Assembly (NCBI GenBank): GCA_023431185.1
Contig: JAEYXS010000090.1
Coordinates: forward strand, 1 to 64,000
DNA: 64,000 nucleotides
Direction of reading: 5' to 3'
DNA from: Verrucomicrobiota bacterium
GTDB taxonomy: Bacteria; Verrucomicrobiota; Verrucomicrobiia; Limisphaerales; JAEYXS01
Numbering within the stretch: the stretch's first letter is position 1; each line of letters opens with the position of its first letter. Shown piece by piece: positions 52,554 through 60,596 of the stretch. The translations under genes and the position numbers were made by a program. A model generated the notes under the pieces. It did no database searches. It saw only the letters and a list, made by a program, of their open reading frames with translations, and had not been told where the DNA came from.

Positions 52554-52983
52554 CAGGGAAAAGGGAGAGCCGTGCCGCAGGCAATCGACAGGGGGAAACT
52601 TGGCGGGTGGGGAACTTTGATGGTTTTCGCAGATTATTTTTTAAGAATTCTGGGCTTGGGAGGCTGCTTTCGTTGTATCCATCTGATTTTCAGGCATTTA
52701 AGCGGTTTGAGAATATTCCCCAAAAAAGGGGACCATGGACAGCCAATGTCCTACCCCCCCTGTAGAGTTGGAGGTATGAAAGGTGAGGTCGGGTGACCTT
52801 GCGAGAAGAGATGGAACGTATGGGACACATAGGTTCGATGGGAAAAGGAGTGAGGACGATGGGAAAGGAGGCGAGTGTGGGAGAAGTATCTGGCAGTTCA
52901 GTGATGGTTGACAAAGGCGGGTGCCGGGCTTACACCGATAGCACTTCGCTGCTGTCCCTACGGGACTTCCTACGTGGCGGAGC

Positions 52984-53011
52984 GGGGGCCGGAGGGCCCC
53001 CTCCTTTTTTT
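52984..53011 (+). terminator. Terminator-like hairpin with T-run
   Basis: GGGGGCC (52984-52990), loop GGAG, then GGCCCCC (52995-53001), followed after three bases by seven T. On the plus strand this matches an intrinsic terminator. It lies inside the upstream extension of the aminopropyltransferase-like frame, which argues against translation of that extension. Confidence 0.45.
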
Positions 53012-53158
53012 GTCGATGCGCGACTGGCCGCCGGGCTATTTCAAGACTGCACATTGTCTGCAAATTTTCGAGTACCGTGGTTATTCCGGGAAGCTTGGGT
53101 CGGCAGGGTGTTTTGGTTGCGAAAGGACAACTTACTTTGCTTGGGGAAGTCGTCTTTC

Positions 53159-53197
53159 CCCTCATCCCCGCCTTCTCCCCAAGGAGAAGGAGTTAAC
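53159..53197. repeat. Interspersed hairpin repeat, copy 2
   Basis: CCCTCATCCCCG, then CCTTCTCC-CCAA-GGAGAAGG (stem 53171-53178 with 53183-53190), then AGTTAAC. Matches the element at 49310-49350 in order and spacing. Confidence 0.6.
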
Positions 53198-53302
53198 ATT
53201 TCCAGTGTCTATGACAGGTTAGCCCCTTCTTTATACGCTTGTCATATAGTTGCTACGTGGCGGAAACTTCGCACGCGGCAACAATCTTGCTGGTTCGCGT
53301 TT

Positions 53303-56257
53303 ATGCCAATTTTTATCCTGCTGCTGTTTTTCTGCTCAGGCGCCACGGCGCTGGTGTATGAGGTGGTGTGGTCGAAGTATCTGGCGCTGATCTTCGGGAG
53401 CACGGTGTATGCGCAGACGGTGGTGCTGGCGGTGTTCATGGGCGGGCTGGCGCTGGGCAACCGCATCTTCGGTCGCCGGGCGGATCTGCTGAAGCAGCCG
53501 CTGGCGGCATACGGGTATATCGAGATGGCGATTGGGGTGTTCGCGTTCTTTTTCGATTACCTCCACAAGCTGGCGGAGGGTGTGTTCGTATCCGTGGGGG
53601 CGGGGATGCTGGAGCAAGAGTTCCTGCTGCTCTTGTGGAAGGGTGTGATCGCGACGGCGCTCTTGATCGTGCCGACGGTGTTGATGGGCGGCACGTTGCC
53701 GCTGGTGGCGGCATGGCTGCAGCGGAACCAGGCGGATGCGAGCCGGGCCTCGGCGCGGTTCTATGCGATCAACAGTCTGGGGGCGGTGACGGGGTCGTTT
53801 GTGGCGGGCTTCTTTCTGGTGCAGGCGTTGGGGATGGTGGCGACGTTGCAGGCGACGGCCCTGGTGAATCTGTTCATAGGCGGAGCGGCGATCATCTTCG
53901 CGCGAAAGTTGGATAAGGAGGCGGAGTTGAAGGCAGTGGAGAAGAGTGAGCCGGAGCCAGTGGTGACAGGAGAGGAAGCGGTGGCGACGGGCAAGCAGTT
54001 GAAGCTGGCGATCGGGCTGGTGATGTTGACGGGCGGGGTCTCGATGGGGCTGGAGGTGCTGGCGGCGCGGTCGTTGGTGTTGTTGTTCGGGGCGTCGCTG
54101 CAATCGTTCGCGCTGGTGCTGGTGGCGTTCATCCTGGGCATCGGGTTCGGCGCGGGTATGATCTCGTCACCGAAGTATCAGTGGGCGCGGCGGGAGCTGG
54201 CGACGGTGGTGCTATTGCTGGCAGGGGCGTTGTGGATCGGATTTTTCATCTGGAGCGCGGAGGGCTGGGTAAATGTGTATCGCGAGCTGCGCACGGCGGT
54301 GGCCCGGACATCCACAGGGTATCAGTTGCAACTGCTGTTGAACGTGTTGATCTCGCTCATCGTGCTGGGGATTCCGGCGGCGTTGCTGGGGGCGGTGTTG
54401 CCGTTGTGGATCCGGGCAGTGAAGGGTGGATCGAGCGGGCTGGCGGAGCATGTGGGGCGTTTGCTGACGTGGAACACGATCGGGGCGGTCGTGGGCGTTT
54501 TGCTCACGGGTTTTGTGTTGATGCCGGTGTTCGGTGTGCGGGCGGCGTTCTGCATCCTGGCACTGGCGCTGTGTGCGGGAGGCATGGCTTTGGCATCCAA
54601 GAGCCGGTTGCAAGGGGCGTTCATGGGGGCGTGTGTGGTGGGCGGGTTCCTGCTGTTCACGATGGTGACGGGCGGCGAGGCGTGGCGGCACGTGATGAGT
54701 TCGGGTGTGTTCCGCCTGCGTGAAACGGTGGTGGATCACACGTATCTGCCGCGCCGCACGCAGGAGGTGAAAATCATCTATTACGAGGATGCGCCGGACG
54801 CGACGGTATCGGTGGAAAGCGTGACGCGTGAGGGTGAGGAGAGGATTTCACTACGCATCAACGGCAAGACGGATGCCTCAAGCCACGGCGATCTTTCGAC
54901 GCAACTGTTGCTGGGGCATCTCGGATTGCTCGCGCGACCGGACGCGGAGAACATGTTCATCCTCGGCTTGGGCAGCGGCATCACGGCGAGCGCGGCGCTG
55001 ACGCATCCGAATGTGAAGGAGATCGTGGTGGCGGAGAACTGCAAGCCGGTGGTGGAATCGGCGGCGCTGTTCGGGAAGTGGAATCGCGAGGTGTTGAAGG
55101 ATGAGAAGGTAAAGGTGGTGTTTGAGGATGCGCGGACGGTGTTGAAGCTGGGGAAGAAGAATTATGACGTGATCGTGTGCGAGCCGTCAAATCCGTGGCT
55201 GGCGGGCGTGGGGAGCGTGTTCAGCCGGGAATTCTACGAACTGGCGGCGAGTCATCTGAAGGAGGACGGCGTAGTGGTGCAGTGGTTCCATGTGTACGAG
55301 ATGCATGATGGCGTAGTGGATCTGGTGACGAAGACGTTTTCCACGGTGTTCCCGCATATGGAGATCTGGGACCCGGGTCAGGGGGATTTCATCATGATCG
55401 GCTCGACGAAGCCGTGGACGATGTCGCTGGACGGGGTGCGCAAGGCGATGGAACGGCCGCTGGTGCGGGAGGATTTTGCCAAGATCGGGCTGACGAAGCC
55501 GGAGCATGTTTTCCTGCGGCAGATGGCGTCGGGGCGGACGGCGTTCGCGATCCCGGACGGGACGGCGATCCAATCTGATGCCTTCCCGGTGCTGGAGTAT
55601 GAGGCACCGCGGGCGTTCTTCCTCGGGCAACGGGCGGAAGATTTCTTGCAGTTCGATGAGCGGACATGGCAGAGCTCACTGGCGAGCGCGGAAAAGCAGA
55701 AGATATTGCGGAGCATCACCACGGCGGAGTTGCAGGAAATCTTCAAGGAATACAAGTCGGTGAACCCGACGATGACGAGCTACTTGAAACAGCGGTCCAC
55801 GGCGGGGACAAACGAGGTGATGGTGCCGGTGTTCGCGGAGAACAATCCGATACCGTTCATCTTGCAGACATACGAGGGGTATGGGCAGTTGCCGAATCTG
55901 CCGGGAGATGTGACGGCGGAGCACAAGGCGTTGCTGATGGCGGAGGCGCAGATCTTCACCACACCGGCGAAATGGCGGGAAGGGGTGGAGGTGATCGAGA
56001 AGACGATAAACGAATTAGGCGCGAAGACGACGCGGGAAGGGTTGAAGTGGAAGCCTGACCATTTCCTGTGCCTGGCAGTGCGGACGGCGCTGGCGAACCG
56101 GGATTTCGCGCTGGCGGAAAGGTTGTTCCAACTGGAGAAGTACGTGGAGGAGACGCGGGAGATGCGGTATCTGAAGCGGATCGTGGCGGTGGCGGGTCCG
56201 GCAAAAACTGCGGGGCCAACGCCGCTGCCGCTTGTGATTCCGCAACAGGGAAAGTAG
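53303..56257 (+). CDS. Membrane-fused spermidine-synthase-like protein
   Basis: About 984 residues from the ATG at 53303, which begins the first helix (PIFILLLFFCSGATALVYEV). The N-terminal half has about 10-14 transmembrane helices in the MFS/spermidine-synthase fusion style. From about residue 500 a Rossmann domain follows: FILGLGSGITASAAL (about 550) binds the nucleoside cosubstrate, and DVIVCEPSNPWLAG (about 622) replaces the usual catalytic aspartate of aminopropyltransferases with glutamate. It is therefore probably not a standard spermidine synthase. A long C-terminal domain of about 250 residues has no recognised function. It lies 12 bases before lgt. Confidence 0.82.
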   Translation: MPIFILLLFFCSGATALVYEVVWSKYLALIFGSTVYAQTVVLAVFMGGLALGNRIFGRRADLLKQPLAAYGYIEMAIGVFAFFFDYLHKLAEGVFVSVGAGMLEQEFLLLLWKGVIATALLIVPTVLMGGTLPLVAAWLQRNQADASRASARFYAINSLGAVTGSFVAGFFLVQALGMVATLQATALVNLFIGGAAIIFARKLDKEAELKAVEKSEPEPVVTGEEAVATGKQLKLAIGLVMLTGGVSMGLEVLAARSLVLLFGASLQSFALVLVAFILGIGFGAGMISSPKYQWARRELATVVLLLAGALWIGFFIWSAEGWVNVYRELRTAVARTSTGYQLQLLLNVLISLIVLGIPAALLGAVLPLWIRAVKGGSSGLAEHVGRLLTWNTIGAVVGVLLTGFVLMPVFGVRAAFCILALALCAGGMALASKSRLQGAFMGACVVGGFLLFTMVTGGEAWRHVMSSGVFRLRETVVDHTYLPRRTQEVKIIYYEDAPDATVSVESVTREGEERISLRINGKTDASSHGDLSTQLLLGHLGLLARPDAENMFILGLGSGITASAALTHPNVKEIVVAENCKPVVESAALFGKWNREVLKDEKVKVVFEDARTVLKLGKKNYDVIVCEPSNPWLAGVGSVFSREFYELAASHLKEDGVVVQWFHVYEMHDGVVDLVTKTFSTVFPHMEIWDPGQGDFIMIGSTKPWTMSLDGVRKAMERPLVREDFAKIGLTKPEHVFLRQMASGRTAFAIPDGTAIQSDAFPVLEYEAPRAFFLGQRAEDFLQFDERTWQSSLASAEKQKILRSITTAELQEIFKEYKSVNPTMTSYLKQRSTAGTNEVMVPVFAENNPIPFILQTYEGYGQLPNLPGDVTAEHKALLMAEAQIFTTPAKWREGVEVIEKTINELGAKTTREGLKWKPDHFLCLAVRTALANRDFALAERLFQLEKYVEETREMRYLKRIVAVAGPAKTAGPTPLPLVIPQQGK

Positions 56258-56269
56258 GGTGGAGGGATT

Positions 56270-57070
56270 GTGGATCAGATATTATTTCAGGTCGGGAAGA
56301 TAACGGTGACGTGGTATGGCACGTTGCTGGCACTGGGTTTCTTGGCGGCGTTGTGGACGGGTTCCCGCCGGGCGGTTCGAGTGGGGATATCGCCGGAGAA
56401 AGTCTGGGATGTGGGGCCGTGGCTGATCATCGGCACGGTCATCGGCGCGCGGCTGGTGTATGTCATCCAGTATGGGGATAAATTTGAAGGTAAACCGTTT
56501 TGGCATTATTTCGCTGTCTGGCAAGGGGGCTTGGTGTTTTACGGCGGGTTGTTCGGGGCTTCTGGAGCGTGCATCCTCTTTTGCTGGTTGAACAAGATCG
56601 CCTTGTGGCGGTTTGCGGATGTGCTGGCGCCGAGTGTGGCGCTGGGGCACGCAATCGGGCGCATCGGCTGTCTGATGAATGGGTGTTGCTTTGGCCGAGC
56701 CTGCGAACTGCCTTGGGCCATCAAGTTTCCGGTGGGGCATGAGACCTATCCGCACATGGTGCATCCCACGCAGATCTATGAGTCGTTGCTGAACTTCAGC
56801 CTGTATCTGGCGTTGGTGTGGGTTTTTCGGAAATGGCGGAAGTTTGACGGCCAAGTTTTCGCGGTCTACCTGATGGGGTATGCGGCAGTACGCTCCACCG
56901 TGGAGATTTTCCGGGGGGATTATCCTGCTGATTATTATGTGGGCGGCTGGATGACACCGGCGCATTGGGTGAGTGTGGCCATCTTGGCGGTGGGTGTGAT
57001 GCTCTATGCATGGCAGAAGGCGAACCCGGCGGCGAAAGTGACTGTGGAAACGAAAGTGGAAAAAGCTTAA
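56270..57070 (+). CDS. lgt: Prolipoprotein diacylglyceryl transferase
   Basis: 266 residues from a GTG start preceded by GGAGG at 56261-56265, one of the few clear Shine-Dalgarno sites here. Seven hydrophobic helices and the Lgt signature GHAIGRIGCLMNGCCFGRAC are present, with a second block HPTQIYESL. Lgt adds diacylglycerol to the cysteine of lipoprotein precursors at the inner membrane. It is essential in most Gram-negative bacteria. It is followed two bases later by rluD. Confidence 0.93.
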   Translation: MDQILFQVGKITVTWYGTLLALGFLAALWTGSRRAVRVGISPEKVWDVGPWLIIGTVIGARLVYVIQYGDKFEGKPFWHYFAVWQGGLVFYGGLFGASGACILFCWLNKIALWRFADVLAPSVALGHAIGRIGCLMNGCCFGRACELPWAIKFPVGHETYPHMVHPTQIYESLLNFSLYLALVWVFRKWRKFDGQVFAVYLMGYAAVRSTVEIFRGDYPADYYVGGWMTPAHWVSVAILAVGVMLYAWQKANPAAKVTVETKVEKA

Positions 57071-57072
57071 TC

Positions 57073-58020
57073 ATGGCAGACAGGCAGGAGAGCATTGTCG
57101 TGGAGAAGTCGCTGCCGAATGAGCGGCTGGATGTGTACTTGCGCATGCTCTTTCCGATGGTCTCGCGCGGGTATCTGCAAAAGCTCATCGAGGATGGTGA
57201 TATCAAGGTCAACGGGCAGAAGGTGAAGGCCACACATGCGCCGAAGGCCGGGGAGAAGGTGGACATCCGCTGGCCGGAGGCGCGGAGCGCGGAAGCGAAG
57301 CCGGAGGATATCCCGCTGGAGGTGTTGTTCGAAGATGAGGATTTGATCGTGCTGAACAAACCGCCGGGACTGGTGGTGCATCCTTCGAACGGGCATGAGG
57401 AGCATACACTGGTGAACGCGCTGCTGCATCATTGCGCGGGGCAGTTGAGCGGCATCGGCGGCGTGGCGCGCCCAGGTATCGTGCATCGGTTGGACAAAGA
57501 TACGAGCGGTTGTCTCGTGGTGGCGAAGAATGACGTGACCCACATCGGCCTGCAGGACCAGTTCAAGAACCGTTCGCTCGACAAGATCTATCATGCACTG
57601 GTGTGCAGTGTGATCCCGCGCGATGGTGGCGAGATACGGGCGGCGATCGCACGGCATCCGACACATCGCAAGCGCATGGCAGCGCTGGATGACGGGGATG
57701 GCCGCGAATCATGGACGTCATATCGCGTGCTTGAGCGGATGAAGGCGGCGACGCTCGTGGAGAACACATTGCATACGGGACGGACGCATCAGATCCGGGT
57801 GCACATGGAGTTCCTGGGGCATCCGGTGATCGGGGATGAACTTTACGGAAAACGGCAGAACAACAAGCTGAAGGAGCTCACGGGCTACGTGGCTCCGCGC
57901 CAGATGTTACATGCGAGCAGGCTGGAGTTCATGCATCCGAAGACGAAGAAGCTGGTGAAGTGTGAAGCGCCGTGGCCGGAGGATTTCAAACATGCATTGG
58001 CGATGTTGCGTGGTAAATGA
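57073..58020 (+). CDS. rluD: 23S rRNA pseudouridine synthase with S4 domain
   Basis: 315 residues from the ATG at 57073, two bases after the lgt stop. The N-terminal S4 RNA-binding domain (ERLDVYLRMLFPMVSRGYLQ) is followed by the catalytic domain with HRLDKDTSGCLV (active aspartate) and HTGRTHQIRVHMEFLG. The layout matches RluD, which isomerises uridines of helix 69 in the large subunit. RluC is the closest alternative. Confidence 0.85.
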   Translation: MADRQESIVVEKSLPNERLDVYLRMLFPMVSRGYLQKLIEDGDIKVNGQKVKATHAPKAGEKVDIRWPEARSAEAKPEDIPLEVLFEDEDLIVLNKPPGLVVHPSNGHEEHTLVNALLHHCAGQLSGIGGVARPGIVHRLDKDTSGCLVVAKNDVTHIGLQDQFKNRSLDKIYHALVCSVIPRDGGEIRAAIARHPTHRKRMAALDDGDGRESWTSYRVLERMKAATLVENTLHTGRTHQIRVHMEFLGHPVIGDELYGKRQNNKLKELTGYVAPRQMLHASRLEFMHPKTKKLVKCEAPWPEDFKHALAMLRGK

Positions 58021-58022
58021 AG

Positions 58023-58286
58023 TCACAAGTCCTTCGTTTTTCCGCGTATCAAGTAGCAAAAGAAATCCCATAGCCCGGCGAAGCGAAACTTCCCATCCAC
58101 GTATTTCTCGATGACGTAGAAGGCGAAGTAGTAGAAACGGCAGAAGCACCAGATGGCGAGGGAGAGAAAGAGCGCGGTCTTCCACGTGGGATGTTCCAGC
58201 CAGAGCAGCAAAGCGGAGATGAGGCCGACCAGCAAGAAAAGAATGCCTTTGAACTTGATCCAGAAGGGGTTCGTCAGCTCTTTCAT
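58023..58286 (-). CDS. Small two-helix membrane protein
   Basis: About 87 residues from the ATG at 58286. Two hydrophobic spans are visible (GILFLLVGLISALLLWLE and TALFLSLAIWCFCRFYYF), then a basic C-terminus (CYLIRGKTKDL). Aromatic-rich. No family recognised. Its end lies three bases from the convergent rluD stop. It is divergent from the DUF456 gene. Confidence 0.65.
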   Translation of the reverse strand: MKELTNPFWIKFKGILFLLVGLISALLLWLEHPTWKTALFLSLAIWCFCRFYYFAFYVIEKYVDGKFRFAGLWDFFCYLIRGKTKDL

Positions 58287-58369
58287 GGCTGCAGATAAGA
58301 TGCCCCATTTCTCCAAAGGAACCAATAATTTGTAAGAGGCACTGGCTAAAAAGGTGGTAGATTGCCGGT

Positions 58370-58876
58370 ATGAGTATGGAACAAATGGCGGGTTTGGCGC
58401 TGGCACTGATCATCATGGCCATCGGCATGCTGGGCAGCATTCTGCCGGGCTTGCCGAGTACACCCATCGTGTTGCTGGCGGCAGTAGGGCACCGGATGTA
58501 TTTCAAGGAAACGGGTCCGGGCACCTTTGTGCTGATACTGATGCTAGGCGTGATGTTGCTTTCCCTCGTGATGGATTACTTCGCCACGATGTATGGTGCA
58601 AAGAAGCTGGGGGCCACGAAACGGGGTATCATCGGAGCGGCCTTGGGGGCCTTGATCGGGCTTTTCTTCAGCCTGCCAGGCTTGATCTTGGGACCGTTCA
58701 TCGGCGCGTTCGCCTTTGAGATGGCGGGTGGTCGTGAATCGCGTGAAGCGGCCCGCGCCGGAGCCGGGGCCACGCTGGGGCTGTTCGCAGGTGCTTTGGG
58801 CAAACTGGCTTGCTGCCTCGCGATGATCGGCATGTTCGTCATAAACGTGTTCTACCGTACCTTGAGCGGGTCGTAA
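58370..58876 (+). CDS. DUF456 membrane protein
   Basis: 168 residues, almost wholly hydrophobic, with repeated glycine-rich helices (GLALALIIMAIGMLGSILPG, GIIGAALGALIGLFFSLPG) and the GLPSTPIVLLA and GPFIGAFAFEMAGG blocks typical of DUF456. Function unknown. A strong bidirectional terminator follows. Confidence 0.85.
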   Translation: MSMEQMAGLALALIIMAIGMLGSILPGLPSTPIVLLAAVGHRMYFKETGPGTFVLILMLGVMLLSLVMDYFATMYGAKKLGATKRGIIGAALGALIGLFFSLPGLILGPFIGAFAFEMAGGRESREAARAGAGATLGLFAGALGKLACCLAMIGMFVINVFYRTLSGS

Positions 58877-58895
58877 GCGCTCTCTCCATAAAGCG

Positions 58896-58930
58896 AAACG
58901 CGCTCCAACAGGGAGCGCGTTTTGCTTTTT
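58896..58930. terminator. Bidirectional intrinsic terminator
   Basis: AAACGCGCTCC (58896-58906), loop AACAG, GGAGCGCGTTT (58912-58922), then a T-rich tail. The stem extends further with a G-T pair. It lies exactly between the convergent DUF456 and PfkB genes and has T or A runs suited to both directions. Confidence 0.85.
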
Positions 58931-58949
58931 GAAATGGACAAGTCTCTGT

Positions 58950-59849
58950 TTAGAACTTTACCAGCTTCTCCAGTTCCTTCACGCGAGCGGCAATCTGTTT
59001 CTTTGTCACCGTCGTGGTCTTCTTCAGACCGAAACCTTCACAGCAGAAGGACGCCACCACGCTGCCGTGGATGATCGCTTTGCGCAGATTGGCTTCCACT
59101 GAGCCTTTGCTCGTGGCCAGATAACCGATCATGCCGCCGACGAAGGAATCACCGGCACCGGTTGGATCGACCACTTTGTGCAGCGGGAAGGCGGGGGCAA
59201 CGAACATGCCGGACGGACCGGACAGGATCGCGCCGTGTTCGCCTTTCTTCACGATGACATACTTCGGCCCCAGCTTGTGGATCTTGGGGATGGCCGCGAC
59301 GATGTTATCCGTCTGCGTCAACTGGCTGGCTTCGCTATCGTTCATCACGATGGCATCCACGCGCTTCAGCAGCTTCATCACTTCCGGCAGGGCGATGTTC
59401 AGCCACAGGTCCATCGTATCGGCGATGACGAACTTCGGTTTCTTCATCTGGTCCAGCACATGATGCTGAAGGCCGGGCGAGATGTTCGCGAGCAGTACGT
59501 AAGGTGTGTTCGCGTAAGCTTCCGGCAGCTTGGGGTTAAAAGTCTCGATGACGCCGAGGACGGTGTTCAGCGTGCGGCGCTTGTTCATGTTCACCTCATA
59601 CTCGCCCGCCCAATGGAACGTCTGGCCTTTGACCTGTTGCAGGCCTTCCAGGCAGATGCCGTGCTTCTGGTAGAGCTCGACATAACGTTTCGGGAAGTCA
59701 TCGCCCACGATGCCGACGAGGCGGACCGGGGAGAAGAAACTGGCCGCCACCGCCGCATGGCTCGCCGAGCCACCGAGCAGACGCGGGTTTTCCGCTTTCG
59801 GAGTTTTGATCGAATCCAGTGCCGTAGTGCCAACAATCAGAACGCTCAT
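58950..59849 (-). CDS. PfkB-family carbohydrate/nucleoside kinase
   Basis: 299 residues. The second PfkB signature DPTGAGDSFVGGMIGYLA holds the catalytic aspartate, and the first signature region GGSASHAAVAASFF is near the start. The family phosphorylates sugars or nucleosides such as adenosine; the substrate is not clear. The gene follows thiE by 12 bases, so hydroxymethylpyrimidine-type or ribose-related kinases are thinkable, but the fold alone does not decide. Confidence 0.85.
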   Translation of the reverse strand: MSVLIVGTTALDSIKTPKAENPRLLGGSASHAAVAASFFSPVRLVGIVGDDFPKRYVELYQKHGICLEGLQQVKGQTFHWAGEYEVNMNKRRTLNTVLGVIETFNPKLPEAYANTPYVLLANISPGLQHHVLDQMKKPKFVIADTMDLWLNIALPEVMKLLKRVDAIVMNDSEASQLTQTDNIVAAIPKIHKLGPKYVIVKKGEHGAILSGPSGMFVAPAFPLHKVVDPTGAGDSFVGGMIGYLATSKGSVEANLRKAIIHGSVVASFCCEGFGLKKTTTVTKKQIAARVKELEKLVKF

Positions 59850-59861
59850 TTTAGTAATAGC

Positions 59862-60512
59862 TTAACGCGGCGAGGACGGTAGGCGCATCTTGAAGTCCTG
59901 ACAAGCTTTCGCCACGTCCGGCGCATTGAGGATGGCCGAGACCACACAGATACGGATGGCTCCGGCCGCCAGCACATCGTCCAGATTATGCAGATTGATA
60001 CCGCCGATGGCAAACCACGGCACCTGCACATTCTGTGCCGCCCACTTCACGTATTCCAAGGTGACCGGCTTGGCGGTCGGCTTGGTGCCCGTGGGATAAA
60101 TAGGTCCGATGGCGAGGTAATCCGCCCCGGCATCGATCGCGCGTTGTGCCTGTGCCGGCGCATGGGTGCTAAGACCGATCTCTAGTGCGCCTTTGGCCGG
60201 TTTGAGTTCACGCACATGCTGGTGTCCGTTATCGAAGAAATCTTCCTGACCCACATGGGCGATGGGCGCACCCAGCTCCGCAGCCAGTTGATAGTAGTCG
60301 TTGATGACCAGGCGCACGCGGTTCTGTTGGGTCACGGGCAGAATGGCTTCGGCCAGGCGACGTGTTTCTTCCAAGGATTCCTTTTTGGCACGCAACTGGA
60401 TCAGGTCAGAGCCGCCGTCACAAAGCTGCTGGGCGAGCGTGGCGGGATCGCGGCCATGCAAGTAGGCAGTATCGACGAACGTGTAGAGGCGGCAATCCGC
60501 CAGCGATTTCAT
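59862..60512 (-). CDS. thiE: Thiamine phosphate synthase
   Basis: 216 residues, an (alpha/beta)8 barrel. Signature blocks are IQLRAKKESLEETRRLA (pyrophosphate binding), VINDYYQLAAELGAPIAHVG, IGPIYPTGTKPTAKP and FAIGGINLHNLDDV. It joins the thiazole and pyrimidine precursors to make thiamine phosphate. No other thiamine biosynthesis gene lies nearby. It shares an operon with the PfkB gene. Confidence 0.88.
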   Translation of the reverse strand: MKSLADCRLYTFVDTAYLHGRDPATLAQQLCDGGSDLIQLRAKKESLEETRRLAEAILPVTQQNRVRLVINDYYQLAAELGAPIAHVGQEDFFDNGHQHVRELKPAKGALEIGLSTHAPAQAQRAIDAGADYLAIGPIYPTGTKPTAKPVTLEYVKWAAQNVQVPWFAIGGINLHNLDDVLAAGAIRICVVSAILNAPDVAKACQDFKMRLPSSPR

Positions 60513-60596
60513 GGGGGAAGTTGAATTCAGCGGCGACTGGAAGGCAAGCTGTAGGTATGTGGAAAGGCTGACGCTGAGCCGGGGACCAGCGCTCTG

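Larger units (their letters stand above)
52058..53302. repeat. Repeat-rich intergenic region without a supported gene
   Basis: About 1.2 kb. An open frame from 52793 joins the downstream gene, but that stretch has a different composition, crosses hairpins and has no motif. The region contains at least five structured elements: a direct repeat (52161-52188), hairpins at 52486-52502 and 52526-52553, a terminator-like hairpin at 52984-53011, and a REP-like copy at 53159-53197. It appears to be an accumulation site for interspersed repeats. Confidence 0.6.

Noticed and set aside
52793..53302. 170-codon upstream extension of the spermidine-synthase-like gene
   Set aside because: It crosses a terminator-like hairpin and a REP-like repeat, has no motif, and ends where a clear transmembrane start (ATG at 53303) begins.
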